DNA of 64,000 bases from CAWDVR01 sp044869805. GTDB lineage: Bacteria > Acidobacteriota > Thermoanaerobaculia > Multivoradales > SZUA-115. Location of the stretch: positions 62,001 through 126,000 of the forward strand of contig JBIOXV010000105.1 in assembly GCA_044869805.1 (NCBI GenBank). Direction: 5' to 3'. A program made the translations under genes and the position numbers. Below are positions 46,120-55,372 of the stretch, piece by piece. Every line of letters starts with the position of its first letter. Positions within the stretch are counted from its first letter, which is position 1. The notes under the pieces are model-generated. The model worked only from the letters and a program-made list of their open reading frames with translations. It ran no database searches and was not told where the DNA came from.

Positions 46120-46662
46120 CTACCCTTCCGACTTGCTCCACGGCGGCACCACGCCCGAGGAGCGCGCGTAGGCGATCGCCTGGCCGAGGTGCTCGTGGGC
46201 GTGGGTAGCGATGCCGAGCATGATGGTGCGCTTGGTCGCCTCGCCCCACGGGACCGTGATCTTGGCGCCGAGATCGGCGTCGGGGATGCCTTCGATCGTC
46301 TTGCGGGCGTGGGCGAAGGAGGCTTTCACTGCCGCCACCACTTGCGCCTTGTCGGTCACCGCCTCGAGGTCGGCCGGCAGGCCCTCCGGCCGCGCCGCGC
46401 CCAGCAGCCGGGTGAGGAAGTAGTTGCCGCCGGCCACGTGCATGTAGACCTGGCTGGTCGAGCGCACCTCGGGCGAGGGCTTCCAGCCGTACTTGTCCTG
46501 CGGCGTGGCCTCGGCGAGCGCCAGCACCTTGCTCTCGGCGTCGTTGATGTTCTGGATCAGGTCGTGTTTGAAACCTGCCGCGTCCGAGGCCGCGTCGCCG
46601 GCGGCCAGGGGGGCCAGGCAGAGCGCGGTCAGGACGGCGATCAGAGTCACGCTGCGCTTCAT
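46120..46662 (-). CDS. Exported DinB-family protein
   Basis: 180 residues with a signal peptide (1-22) and the four-helix DinB/YfiT pattern: a histidine in YMHVAGGN near 86 and the terminal THAHEHLGQAIAY with two or three histidines, together the usual metal triad. SD GAGGAGG before the ATG. Most DinB proteins are cytoplasmic thiol transferases or hydrolases; an exported one is less usual. Substrate unknown. Confidence 0.85.
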   Translation of the reverse strand: MKRSVTLIAVLTALCLAPLAAGDAASDAAGFKHDLIQNINDAESKVLALAEATPQDKYGWKPSPEVRSTSQVYMHVAGGNYFLTRLLGAARPEGLPADLEAVTDKAQVVAAVKASFAHARKTIEGIPDADLGAKITVPWGEATKRTIMLGIATHAHEHLGQAIAYARSSGVVPPWSKSEG

Positions 46663-46734
46663 TTCGAGCCTCCTCGTTGCTGTTGGATTGGGACGGAGTG
46701 AATCAGGCCGCCAGTCTAGCAGCCTGGTCGAGGG

Positions 46735-48144
46735 CTACTGCGCGGCGGAACCCTGCACCGCGCCGCCACCCTTGCCCATCGCTTCGAGCTCGGCCTCGAA
46801 ACCCTCGACGATGGCCTGCGGGTCCGGCACCAGGCCGGCGTCGGTGCCGACGCCGAGCCGCACCCGGCCGGCGTAAGAGAGGATGCTGATACCGAGCCCC
46901 ACGCGGCCGGCCTGCGGCACCCAGAAGAAGATGTCGCGGATGGCGCGGCCGGCGAGATAGAGCGTGTGGCGCGGCCCGGGCACGTTGGTGGCGACCGCCG
47001 TGGCCTTGGTGGCCAGCACCCGCACCACCGCCCGCTGTACCGCGAGCGGCACCCTGCCCAGGGCTTCGAGGGTGCGAAAAGTGACCAGTGGCTCGGCCGA
47101 GCGCTTGAGGGCCTGCATGCGGCGCCGGAGCTCGGCCAGGCGCGCCGCCGGGTCGGCGATGCCCACCGGCAGCGAAAGGAACACCAGGCCGAAGTGATTT
47201 CCCAGGTCCGCCATCCCGGCCAGCGGGCGCAGGTTGACGGGCACCGCGGCGCGAAAGCTCAGGTTGGGTGCGACGGCGCCGCGGCGCGCGAGATAGCGGC
47301 GCAGAGAACCGGTCGCCGCGCTCAAGAGCAGGTCGTTGACCGTGGCCCCCAGCGCCGCTGCCAGGGCACGGACGCCGTCGAGCGGGATCGGTGCCGACCA
47401 CGCCGCCCGTTTGGCCACGCCGAGAGGGCCGCGGAACGCGGTGGCCGGATCGGGCAGGCGCAGGGTGAGCCGCGCCAGCGCCTCGGCCGAGCCCAGGCCC
47501 TTGGCCCAGGCGCTGGTCTGAGCCAGGGCCTCGGCCGGCTTGAGCAGCAGCTTCATGCCTTCCGGCATCAGGTCCTCGGCCGCGGCACGCACCTCCTCGA
47601 GGTCGTGGCGGCTGTGGGTGAAGAGCGCGGTGAAGGGGTTGAGGGCCGCGCCGTGCTCGCTCTCGATCGCCGCCGTGGCAAGCTCGGGCGAGCGGTCGGC
47701 GAGTGACAGCAGCACCAGCACCAGGGCGATGCCGTCGCCGATCGCGTGGTGCAGCCGGCCCATCAGCGCCGAGCCGCCCTGGTAATTGTCGATGACGTGG
47801 AAGCACCACAGCGGCCGGTCGGGATCGAGCGGCCGGCTCATCAGGTCGGAGACCACCTCCTGGAGCTCGGCGTCGCCGCCCGCGCCGGGCAGCCGCAGGC
47901 GCTGCACATGGGCGTCGAGGTCCACCTCCACCCGTTGCCACGACGGCCGGCCGGAGCTCGAGATCACCACCCGCTCGCCGAAGCGCCTGACCGGCAGCAG
48001 GCGGCGCGCGATCACCCGCTTGAGCAGCTCCACGTCGAGCTGCCCATCGAAGACCAGCACGCCGCTGATCATCATCAGGTTGGTGGGGTCGTCCATCCGC
48101 AGCCAAGCGCGGTCGACGGCGGAGAGGGGCTCGGCGGGGGCCAC
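46735..48144 (-). CDS. Wax ester synthase / diacylglycerol acyltransferase (WS/DGAT)
   Basis: 469 residues from the GTG at 48144, 12 bases after the exonuclease gene. Active-site HHAIGDG at 132-138; further family marks are LSAVDRAWL at the start, ATVNDLLLSAATG and NVPGPRHTLYLAG. Transfers fatty acyl groups from acyl-CoA to long-chain alcohols or diacylglycerol, giving storage wax ester or triacylglycerol at the membrane. Length is typical. Start chosen because upstream in-frame codons lie inside the neighbouring gene. Confidence 0.9.
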   Translation of the reverse strand: MAPAEPLSAVDRAWLRMDDPTNLMMISGVLVFDGQLDVELLKRVIARRLLPVRRFGERVVISSSGRPSWQRVEVDLDAHVQRLRLPGAGGDAELQEVVSDLMSRPLDPDRPLWCFHVIDNYQGGSALMGRLHHAIGDGIALVLVLLSLADRSPELATAAIESEHGAALNPFTALFTHSRHDLEEVRAAAEDLMPEGMKLLLKPAEALAQTSAWAKGLGSAEALARLTLRLPDPATAFRGPLGVAKRAAWSAPIPLDGVRALAAALGATVNDLLLSAATGSLRRYLARRGAVAPNLSFRAAVPVNLRPLAGMADLGNHFGLVFLSLPVGIADPAARLAELRRRMQALKRSAEPLVTFRTLEALGRVPLAVQRAVVRVLATKATAVATNVPGPRHTLYLAGRAIRDIFFWVPQAGRVGLGISILSYAGRVRLGVGTDAGLVPDPQAIVEGFEAELEAMGKGGGAVQGSAAQ

Positions 48145-48155
48145 GGCAGGGAGAG

Positions 48156-48932
48156 TCAGGCGAGCTCGACGATCACCGGCGCATGATCCGAAGGCTTGCC
48201 CTCGCCGGAGGTGGGCTTGCGCTCCTCGCGGTCGATGCTCACCCTGGTCAGCCGCTCGGCCACCGGCGAGGTGCCGAGCGCGAGGTCGATGCGCAGGCCC
48301 CAGCCGCGGTGGAATGCGCCCTGCTGGTAGTCCCACCAGGTGTGGATGCCGCTCTCCGCGCTGCGCAGCCGCAGCAGGTCGGTAGTCCCCCAGCCGAGGA
48401 TCGACCGCAGGCGCTCGCGCTCGGGGTCGCTGGCCAGCACCCTGCCCCGCCACAGCTCGGGATCGTGGATGTCGCGGTCCTCGGGCGCGATGTTGAAATC
48501 GCCGACCAGGAGGTGCGGCTTCGTCGGGTCGTGCTCGCTCCGCAGCCACTCGGCGAGCGCCGCGAGCCAGGCAAGCTTGACCTCGTACTTGGGGCTGCTC
48601 ACCGCCTCGCCGTTGACCACGTAGAGATTGGTCACCCGCAGGCCTTCGATCTCGCCAGAGATCACGCGCGCCTGGTCCGTGGGGTCGCCGGCGAAGCCGC
48701 GCGTCACGTCGGCCAGCGGCTGGCGCGACAGCAGGGCCACGCCGTTGTAGCCCCGCTGGCCGAGGTGCTGGGCGTGGTAGCCGAGCCGCTCCACCTCGGC
48801 CCAGGGGAAGAGCTCGTCTGTGACCTTGGTCTCCTGCAGGCAGAGGAGGTCGGGCTGGTGGCGCTCGAGCAGCGCCAGGGTGCGCGCCAGGCGGGCGCGG
48901 ATCGAGTTCACGTTCCAGGTGACGATCTTCAT
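48156..48932 (-). CDS. xthA: Exodeoxyribonuclease III
   Basis: 258 residues, full-length AP endonuclease/3'-5' exonuclease of base excision repair. N-terminal WNVNSIRAR, LQETKV with the metal glutamate, GDFNIAPED, a GLRIDL segment and the C-terminal SDHAPVIVEL. Cytoplasmic. A TAGAAT hexamer on the minus strand (48954-48959) lies about 21 bases before the ATG. Confidence 0.95.
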   Translation of the reverse strand: MKIVTWNVNSIRARLARTLALLERHQPDLLCLQETKVTDELFPWAEVERLGYHAQHLGQRGYNGVALLSRQPLADVTRGFAGDPTDQARVISGEIEGLRVTNLYVVNGEAVSSPKYEVKLAWLAALAEWLRSEHDPTKPHLLVGDFNIAPEDRDIHDPELWRGRVLASDPERERLRSILGWGTTDLLRLRSAESGIHTWWDYQQGAFHRGWGLRIDLALGTSPVAERLTRVSIDREERKPTSGEGKPSDHAPVIVELA

Positions 48933-49060
48933 GGCAATGGGGCCCGGCCGCCGATTCTATGCCGTGGTCGCGGCGGCGGCTCACTCGTCTGCTTCGCCAT
49001 TCAAGGTAACAAAGAGGCGCGAAGGCAGCCTGTAGCGAATGAACCTCAGGAGGACCCCCC

Positions 49061-50077
49061 ATGGCCCAGACCGAGAAAGTCTGCTTCGACCGCCTGCTCC
49101 CCCACGATCTCCACCGGCCCCACGCCGGACGCATGATGGCCCTCGCCGTGGGCCCCACCCGGGCTGCCTTCGAAATCGCGAAGCTGTGGCCCAACGGCAC
49201 GGCGCTCTCGATCCGTTTCGTAGGTGGCACCCCGGCACAGCACGACGTGGTCAAGCAGTTCGCCCCGCAGTGGTGCGACCACGCCAACCTGAGCTTTGCC
49301 TTCAACAGCAGCCCGAGCGCCCAGATCCGTATCGCCTTCGCCGACGACGGCGCCTGGTCCTACATCGGCAAGGACGCGCTCGGCATCCCCTCCAACCAGC
49401 CGACCATGAACTTCGGCTGGCTCGACGAGGGCGTCGTGCTGCACGAGTTCGGGCACATGATCGGCATGATCCACGAGCACCAGAATCCGCGCACCAACCC
49501 CATCCAGTGGAACAAGCCGGTGGTCAACGCGGCGCTGGCCGGGCCGCCCAACAATTGGGACCCGGAGACCATCCAGCACAACCTCTACGACAAGTACGAG
49601 GTGACGCAGATCAACGGCAGCGACTTCGACCCAGCATCCGTCATGCTCTACAGCTTCCCGGCCGCCTGGACTATCAACGGCTTTCACACCGAGCCCAACG
49701 AGAAGCTGGGAGCCGTCGACAAGGCGTTCGCGTCCCGCGTCTATCCGCGCTCCGCCTCCCCTGGCGGCCCGCCGGTGGTCGAGCTGCCGGTCCTCGAAGG
49801 CCACGAGGGCGAGATCGGCCAGCCGGCGGAAGAGGACCTCTACACCTTCAAGGCCGCGAGAGCGGGCCGCTACACGGTCGAAACCACCGGGCAAACGGAT
49901 CTCGTGATGTCGCTCCTCGGGCCGAGCGGCAGCCAGATCGCGCAAGACGACGACAACGGCGAGGGCCGCAACCCGAAGATCGAAGCCAACCTGGCGCCGG
50001 GGACCTACAAGGTGCAGGTGCGGCACTACAACACGGCCGGCGGCACCGGGAAGTATCGGATCCGAGTGCTGAAGTAG
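49061..50077 (+). CDS. Metzincin (astacin-like) metallopeptidase with PPC domain, no signal peptide
   Basis: 338 residues, ATG with AGGAGG. Zinc motif HEFGHMIGMIH at 128-138, followed by EH, and the Met-turn SVMLYSF near 195, so the extended metzincin consensus is complete. C-terminal residues 245-338 form a PPC domain (DLYTFKA, GRYTVETTG, APGTYKVQVRHY), normally seen on secreted proteases. Yet the N-terminus is hydrophilic with no Sec or Tat signal, and there is no earlier start. Non-classical export or action inside the cell must be considered. Confidence 0.88.
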   Translation: MAQTEKVCFDRLLPHDLHRPHAGRMMALAVGPTRAAFEIAKLWPNGTALSIRFVGGTPAQHDVVKQFAPQWCDHANLSFAFNSSPSAQIRIAFADDGAWSYIGKDALGIPSNQPTMNFGWLDEGVVLHEFGHMIGMIHEHQNPRTNPIQWNKPVVNAALAGPPNNWDPETIQHNLYDKYEVTQINGSDFDPASVMLYSFPAAWTINGFHTEPNEKLGAVDKAFASRVYPRSASPGGPPVVELPVLEGHEGEIGQPAEEDLYTFKAARAGRYTVETTGQTDLVMSLLGPSGSQIAQDDDNGEGRNPKIEANLAPGTYKVQVRHYNTAGGTGKYRIRVLK

Positions 50078-50103
50078 GGCGAGCCGTGGGTGCCTGGAGG
50101 GAA

Positions 50104-50228
50104 GGCGGCCACGAGGGCCGCCCCTACCAGGAGGGTCACCCGTGCCCGGGATGAAGGGGCTCGCGCCCGCAGCCCCCGGGAAGATCCTTGCCCACAGACT
50201 GCCTGTAGGGGCGGCCCTCGTGGCCGCC
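50104..50228. repeat. Inverted pair of family B repeats
   Basis: Units at 50104-50127 (minus orientation) and 50204-50228 (plus) form a 24-nt near-perfect inverted repeat with a spacer of about 76 nt between the convergent metzincin and HupE genes. The shared unit is TGTAGGGGCGGCCCTCGTGG followed by CCGCC. Possibly a bidirectional transcription stop or boundary element. Confidence 0.8.
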
Positions 50229-50235
50229 CTGGCCG

Positions 50236-51384
50236 CTACGCCCCTAGCGCCCGCGTCGCCGCCCAGTAGAGACCCACGGCGGCGATCGCCAGCGACAGCG
50301 GCACCACCACGCGGCGGTGGTACCAGGGCCGGTGGCGAGAGCTGCCCAGCACCACGAACGCCGCCGCCAGCACGGCGAGCTGCCCGAGCTCGACCCCGAC
50401 GTTGAAGGCGAGCAGCGCCGGCACCGCCTCCCCCGCCGGCAGCCCCAGCTCGGCGAGCACGCCGGCGAAACCCAGGCCGTGCAGCAGGCCGAAGCCGAAG
50501 ACCACCAAGGGACGCCAAGGCTTGAGCTCCTGGGTGAGCGTGTTCTCGATCGCCACGTAGGCGATCGACAAGGCGATCAGCGGCTCGACGATGCGCGGCG
50601 CGAGCTCGACCACGCCGAAGGTGGCGAGCGCCAGGCTCAAGGTGTGGGCGGCGGTGAACGCCGTCACCTGCCAGAGGAGCGGGCGCCATCGTGCGGCGAG
50701 CAGGAACAGGCCGAGCACGAAGAGAATGTGGTCGAGCCCGCGCGGCAGGATGTGCAGGAACCCCAGCACCAGGTAACGCCCCGCCACCTCGATCGAGCCG
50801 CCGGGCTGGCCGGCCGCGGCGTCGGCCAGCGGCCTGCCCAGCCCGATCGCAGGGCTCTCCTCGCCCTGCTGCAGCGGCACCCGCCGGCCGGTGGCGCTCG
50901 CCTGGTCGAGCACCGTCAGCAGCACCGGCGGGAAGGAGCTCGAGACCTGGATCGAGAGCTCCTGCGCGTCGGCCGGCACGCGGCCCTCGAAGCGCGCCGT
51001 CAGGCCGAGGAGGGTCGCGGCTCCCCGTTCGAGGAGCAGCGGCGAGCGATACTCCGGCAGCTCGACGTGCGGCTGGGCCGGCTGGCCGTCGAAGCGCAGC
51101 CGGACGCGGCGCGCCAGCATCTCGCGCAGGGCCTCGACCTTCGCTGCCAGCTCCTCGGGCGGCAGGGCCTCGAGCGCCGCCTTGGCCTCCAGCGCCCCGA
51201 CCTCCGGGCCGACGCCCAGGGCCAGGGCATCGAGGTCACAAGTGAGGTCCACCTGGTAGGTGCCGTCCACCTTGAGCAGCACCAGCGTCTCGGTGAGCGA
51301 GAGGTCGTGGGCGGCGGCGGGGAGGGCGAGGAAAGCGGCCCACAGCCCAGCGGCCACGAGGGCCCGGCGTCTCTGGAGGCTCAT
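50236..51384 (-). CDS. HupE/UreJ family membrane protein
   Basis: 382 residues. Signal peptide (to AAA-H), an extracytoplasmic domain of about 180 residues, then six or seven helices with the HupE/UreJ_2 pattern: FLHILPRGLDHILFVLGLF, TAAHTLSLALA, ENTLTQ, GLLHGLGFA and FNVGVELGQ. The histidines in these helices suggest metal transport; HupE proteins import nickel in hydrogenase loci, but no nickel enzyme lies nearby, so the metal is open. The fused N-terminal domain is common in the long form. Confidence 0.88.
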   Translation of the reverse strand: MSLQRRRALVAAGLWAAFLALPAAAHDLSLTETLVLLKVDGTYQVDLTCDLDALALGVGPEVGALEAKAALEALPPEELAAKVEALREMLARRVRLRFDGQPAQPHVELPEYRSPLLLERGAATLLGLTARFEGRVPADAQELSIQVSSSFPPVLLTVLDQASATGRRVPLQQGEESPAIGLGRPLADAAAGQPGGSIEVAGRYLVLGFLHILPRGLDHILFVLGLFLLAARWRPLLWQVTAFTAAHTLSLALATFGVVELAPRIVEPLIALSIAYVAIENTLTQELKPWRPLVVFGFGLLHGLGFAGVLAELGLPAGEAVPALLAFNVGVELGQLAVLAAAFVVLGSSRHRPWYHRRVVVPLSLAIAAVGLYWAATRALGA

Positions 51385-51535
51385 GGGCAGGCGAGGATAC
51401 CCCGTCCCACGTCGGCGGCCTGCGGCGCGCGGACTCGTTGCTTTTCCGGGACGGCCTATGCTACTGTGACATTTAACTCAACGCTGCGTGCTCGATTCGG
51501 GTTCGCGCTGTGCTCGCGGAGGGGGTTTCATCGTC

Positions 51536-53587
51536 ATGGCCAGCCAGCCTCGACCAGTCGCTCTCGTCTGCTATCCCACGATCACCTTTCTGCTCCTGGC
51601 GGTCACGACGGCCTGCCTGGTGCCGGCACCCGAGCGGGCCGGGTCTGCTGACCCGCGAGGGGTCTCCGGCCCTAGATCGGGCCCTCCCGGTGTCGTGGAG
51701 CGACGCCTCGTCGAGCAGCTCCTCCTCGGCCTGGACTTCGGGCATGGCCGCGTGCGGGTGGTCCCAGGAGCGCTCCCAGAGCTGGCGGCCACCGAGGCCG
51801 AGCGCGCCCTGGCCACCGCCGCCGAGCTCCTGGAGCACGGCCGCGTCCTGGAAGCCCTCGAGCTCGCTGCCACCGCCATTCGCGCCCTGCCCGACCGCCC
51901 GCTCGCCCACCACCTCCTCGCCCGTGCCCTGCGCTATCGCGAGCGCCCGGACCTGGCGGAGGCCGCGTACCGCACCGCCCTCGACCTCGACCCGGCCCAC
52001 ATCGAGAGCCGGTATGAGCTGGCGATCGTGCTGCAGGCGGATGGCCGGCTCGACGAGGCCGGCGCCGAGTGGCAGCGGGTGCTCGACGACGACCCCGACC
52101 ACGGCCCGTCGCACGCCCGCCTGGCGGCCCTGTCGTTCCTGATCGGCGATCTTGCCGCCTGCGAGCAGCACCGCCTCGAAGCGCAGCGGTTGGGCGCGCG
52201 GCTGCCCTCGGCCCTCGCCGGCGCATGCGAGGTGCAGCCTGCTGCGATCCACTCGCGCGGTGCCTCGGTGCTGCCCGTCGCCCTGCCTCCAACGCGCGTC
52301 GACGCCGGCTCCGGCTCCGCACACGCTGCGGAGACCATCCTCGCGGCGGGCGCCGGGCAGCAGATGGTGGCGGGATGGATCGACTTGCGCGAGGGCGGCA
52401 ACAACGGCCCCTGGAAGGTCGGCGTCGGGACCACCCTCGATGGCGGCGCCACCTGGGCCGACCAGGTGCTGCACGGGCCGTTCTCGGTGGCCGGCGACTA
52501 CGAGGGCGACCCGATGGTGGCCCACGATCCGCGCACCGGCAACCAATGGGTCGGTGGGATCCTCTTCGGCTACGTCAACCAGATGCCGTCACGGCTGTGG
52601 ATCGCACGGCGCCAGCCCGGCACCAACAGCTTCCTCGCCCCGGTCCAGATCCACACCGCGAGCTTCGTCGACAAGGCCCTGCTCGTGGCCGGCCCTCGGC
52701 CCGGGCTGCCCAACACCACGCGCCTCTATGTCACCTATAATCTCGGGATTCACCGCTCCGACGACCTGGGCGCCACCTGGTCTCCGCTGCAGAGCCTGCC
52801 CTCGGGCCTCGGCTATCAGCCACGCCTCGGCGCCAACGGCGTGCTCTACGTCCTGTACTGGGATCTCGGTTTCGAGTTCGAGCTGGTGAAGAGCACCGAC
52901 GGCGGCGTGACGTTCGGCCCGCCGGTCAGCGTCGCGACGCGCCTCGACACGTGGGGCCCCGAGGAAAACAACCCGCGCTTCCCGGGCGGGTTCCGCGTCG
53001 CGCCGCTCGCCTACCTGGCCGTGGACCCGACCACCGGGGCGCTCACCGCGGTCTACCCGGACACCACGTCCGTGGCCGGTGGCGAGTACGACGTGGACCT
53101 CTACCTGACACGCTCGACGAACGGCGGCGCCACCTGGAGCCCGCCGGTGGTGCTCGGCGGCGACTCGACGCCGCCTCGCGACCAGTTCCATCCCTGGCTC
53201 GAGGCCGACTCCACCGGCAAGCTCCACCTCGCCTTCTTCGACACCCGCGACACGCCGCAGCTCGACGCCGACAGCAACGCCTGGATCGACCTCTACTACG
53301 CGACCAGCGACGACGGCGGCGGCACCTGGGCCGAGCTGCGGGTCACGGATTCGCCGTTCCAGAGCGCGCTGGCGCCGTTCTCCGGCTTCCAGAGCCAGTT
53401 CGTGGGCGACTACCTCGCTCTCGGCTCGGTGGGCGATCCCCAGGCAGGCGCGCAAATCCATCTGCTCTACCCGTCCACGGCGGACGGCCACCTGCACGTC
53501 TATGCGCAGATCCTCGACTACCAGGCGATCTTCGCCGACGGCTTCGAGAGCGGCGACACGGCGGCGTGGTCGGAGGTGGTGCCGTAA
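51536..53587 (+). CDS. Exported TPR + sialidase-like (BNR) protein with FADGFESG end
   Basis: 683 residues from the ATG at 51536 (GGAGGGGG about 11 bases upstream), not the GTG at 51488. An N-terminal hydrophobic signal ends in TTAC, a weak lipobox. Residues 85-200 hold three TPRs. The rest is a beta-propeller with BNR/Asp-box motifs: TLDGGATW, SDDLGATW, STDGGVTF, STNGGATW and SDDGGGTW. Sialidase catalytic arginines are not obvious, so exo-sialidase activity is doubtful. It ends FADGFESGDTAAWSEVVP, a terminal segment also met inside the RHS protein. Confidence 0.85.
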   Translation: MASQPRPVALVCYPTITFLLLAVTTACLVPAPERAGSADPRGVSGPRSGPPGVVERRLVEQLLLGLDFGHGRVRVVPGALPELAATEAERALATAAELLEHGRVLEALELAATAIRALPDRPLAHHLLARALRYRERPDLAEAAYRTALDLDPAHIESRYELAIVLQADGRLDEAGAEWQRVLDDDPDHGPSHARLAALSFLIGDLAACEQHRLEAQRLGARLPSALAGACEVQPAAIHSRGASVLPVALPPTRVDAGSGSAHAAETILAAGAGQQMVAGWIDLREGGNNGPWKVGVGTTLDGGATWADQVLHGPFSVAGDYEGDPMVAHDPRTGNQWVGGILFGYVNQMPSRLWIARRQPGTNSFLAPVQIHTASFVDKALLVAGPRPGLPNTTRLYVTYNLGIHRSDDLGATWSPLQSLPSGLGYQPRLGANGVLYVLYWDLGFEFELVKSTDGGVTFGPPVSVATRLDTWGPEENNPRFPGGFRVAPLAYLAVDPTTGALTAVYPDTTSVAGGEYDVDLYLTRSTNGGATWSPPVVLGGDSTPPRDQFHPWLEADSTGKLHLAFFDTRDTPQLDADSNAWIDLYYATSDDGGGTWAELRVTDSPFQSALAPFSGFQSQFVGDYLALGSVGDPQAGAQIHLLYPSTADGHLHVYAQILDYQAIFADGFESGDTAAWSEVVP

Positions 53588-53597
53588 GCGCGCGGTC

Positions 53598-55214
53598 TCA
53601 CCCCGGGAACACCACCACCCGCCGATAGGGCTCCTGCCCGCGGCTCTGGGAGGCGAGGCCGGAGCCGGCGATGGCCTCGTGCTGCAGTCGCCGGACGTCG
53701 CGCTCCTGGGGCGCGAGCTCGACCGGCAGGCCGGAGCCGAGGACCTGGTCGATGGCGTCTTCGACCTCGTGCAGGGCGCGCTGGTGCTCCTCCTGCGGCT
53801 CCGCGAGCCCGAACTCGGCGCGCAGGAAGCTCTCGAGCTGGGTGACGGTGTTGCTCTTCACCGCCGCGACGCGCAGGCCCCGGGCCTCGGCCTCGCTCCA
53901 GCGCTTGCCCTGGCGGCGCTGCTGCCCCTTGACGGTCAGCACCACGTCGGCGTCCTCGGAGCGCATCACCAGGGTCGCGGGCACGCGGAGCTGGCGGATG
54001 GCGCGCTCGAGCTTGCCGCGCGAGATGGCGTAGGGGAATACCCGCAGCCGGCGCCGTAGCAGCCGCGGCCCGTTGCCGCTACTGCCCGCCTCGCCGGCCG
54101 CGAGGCCACGCTCCGCGGTGAAGGGCCGACCGCCCCCGCGGCGCTCGTTCCAGGGGCGCTCGTTCCACGGCCGCTCGCCGGCGCGCTCCGGAACGGGCGC
54201 CTCGCGGATCTCGACCTCGCCGGCCGCGGTGCGCAGCCTGAGCTCGGGCGCGAGCGGCGCGCCGCGCAGGTAGCGGTCCACCACGTCGGCCACCCGGTGG
54301 TGCACGGCGAGGCGGTCCTTCTCGTGGATCTCCACCACCACGTCGAAGGTGGGCGGCGCCTTGCGCTCGAGCACCGTCTTCTGGCTGCCCCGCCGGCGCG
54401 CCTCCTCGTCGGAGAGGGTCACGGCGTGGATGCCGCCCACGAGATCGGAGAGCGTCGGGTTGCGCAGCAGGTTTTCGAGGGTGTTGCCGTGCGCGGTGGC
54501 GATGAGCTGCACACCGCGCTCGGCGATGGTGCGCGCCGCCATGGCCTCGGCCGCGGTGCCGATCTCGTCGATGACGATCACCTCCGGCATGTGGTTCTCG
54601 ACCGCCTCGATCATCACCGAGTGCTGCTCGGAGGGCGCCGGCACCTGCATGCGGCGGGCGCGGCCGATACCAGGATGGGGCACGTCGCCGTCGCCCGCGA
54701 TCTCGTTCGAGGTGTCGACGATCACCACCCGCTTGCCGAGGTCGTCGGCCAGCACTCTCGCCGCCTCCCGCAGCAGCGTGGTCTTGCCCACCCCCGGCCG
54801 GCCCAGCAGCAGCACCGATCGCCCGGCCTCGACCGTGTCGCGCAGGATGTCGACGGTGCCGAACACCGCCCGGCCCACCCGGCAGGTGAGGCCGATCACC
54901 TCGCCCACCCGATTGCGCAGAGCGGAGATGCGGTGCAGGGTGCCGCCGATGCCGGCGCGGTTGTCCTCGCCGAAATGGCCGACGCGGTCGACCACGTACT
55001 GCAGGTCGTCGCCGCCGACCACGCGCGGCAGCAGGTCCACCGCGCGGCCCGGGAAGCGCGCCTCGGGAATGCGGCCGAGGTCGAGCACGACCTCGAGGAT
55101 GTCGTCGCGACCCGGCTCCGCCTCGATCGCCAACCGCACCTCGGCGGGCATCACCGCCAGCAGGAGGGCGAGATCGTCGGTGAGGCGGACCTCTCGTTGG
55201 GCCAAGGCCGTCAT
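53598..55214 (-). CDS. SpoIIIAA/Ycf45-like AAA+ ATPase with R3H-type C-terminus
   Basis: 538 residues from the ATG at 55214, which has GGAAAGG just upstream. An N-terminal GDDLQYVVDRVGHF region, Walker A GRPGVGKTT (138-146), Walker B EVIVIDEIGTAAE, and ATAHGNTLENLLRNP are those of SpoIIIAA and the cyanobacterial/chloroplast Ycf45 ATPases. A basic linker contains two tandem RPWNE units (near 54150-54180), and the C-terminal part (VKSNTVTQLESFL, RRLQHEAIAGSGLASQS) resembles an R3H nucleic-acid-binding module. Role unknown outside sporulators. Confidence 0.87.
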   Translation of the reverse strand: MTALAQREVRLTDDLALLLAVMPAEVRLAIEAEPGRDDILEVVLDLGRIPEARFPGRAVDLLPRVVGGDDLQYVVDRVGHFGEDNRAGIGGTLHRISALRNRVGEVIGLTCRVGRAVFGTVDILRDTVEAGRSVLLLGRPGVGKTTLLREAARVLADDLGKRVVIVDTSNEIAGDGDVPHPGIGRARRMQVPAPSEQHSVMIEAVENHMPEVIVIDEIGTAAEAMAARTIAERGVQLIATAHGNTLENLLRNPTLSDLVGGIHAVTLSDEEARRRGSQKTVLERKAPPTFDVVVEIHEKDRLAVHHRVADVVDRYLRGAPLAPELRLRTAAGEVEIREAPVPERAGERPWNERPWNERRGGGRPFTAERGLAAGEAGSSGNGPRLLRRRLRVFPYAISRGKLERAIRQLRVPATLVMRSEDADVVLTVKGQQRRQGKRWSEAEARGLRVAAVKSNTVTQLESFLRAEFGLAEPQEEHQRALHEVEDAIDQVLGSGLPVELAPQERDVRRLQHEAIAGSGLASQSRGQEPYRRVVVFPG

Positions 55215-55372
55215 CCTTTCCGCGTTCGATTGTCGCACGAGCCGTGCCAGCCGCGAGCGCGCTCCGAGTGCCCTCGGGGGCGTAGCGAGGTAGGCTAGCG
55301 CCGAGCGGGCCAGCGATGGGGACCCCCCCCGGCGACGCGCCGCGCCGACTCAGACCCAGGAGAGACGCGCCC

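Noticed and set aside
46735..49305. 856-codon frame joining upstream sequence to the WS/DGAT gene
   Set aside because: The part before 48144 is the wrong frame of xthA; the acyltransferase begins at the GTG after xthA.
51536..53587. Active sialidase
   Set aside because: Asp-box repeats are present, but the arginine triad and FRIP-type motif were not found, so only a propeller fold is claimed.
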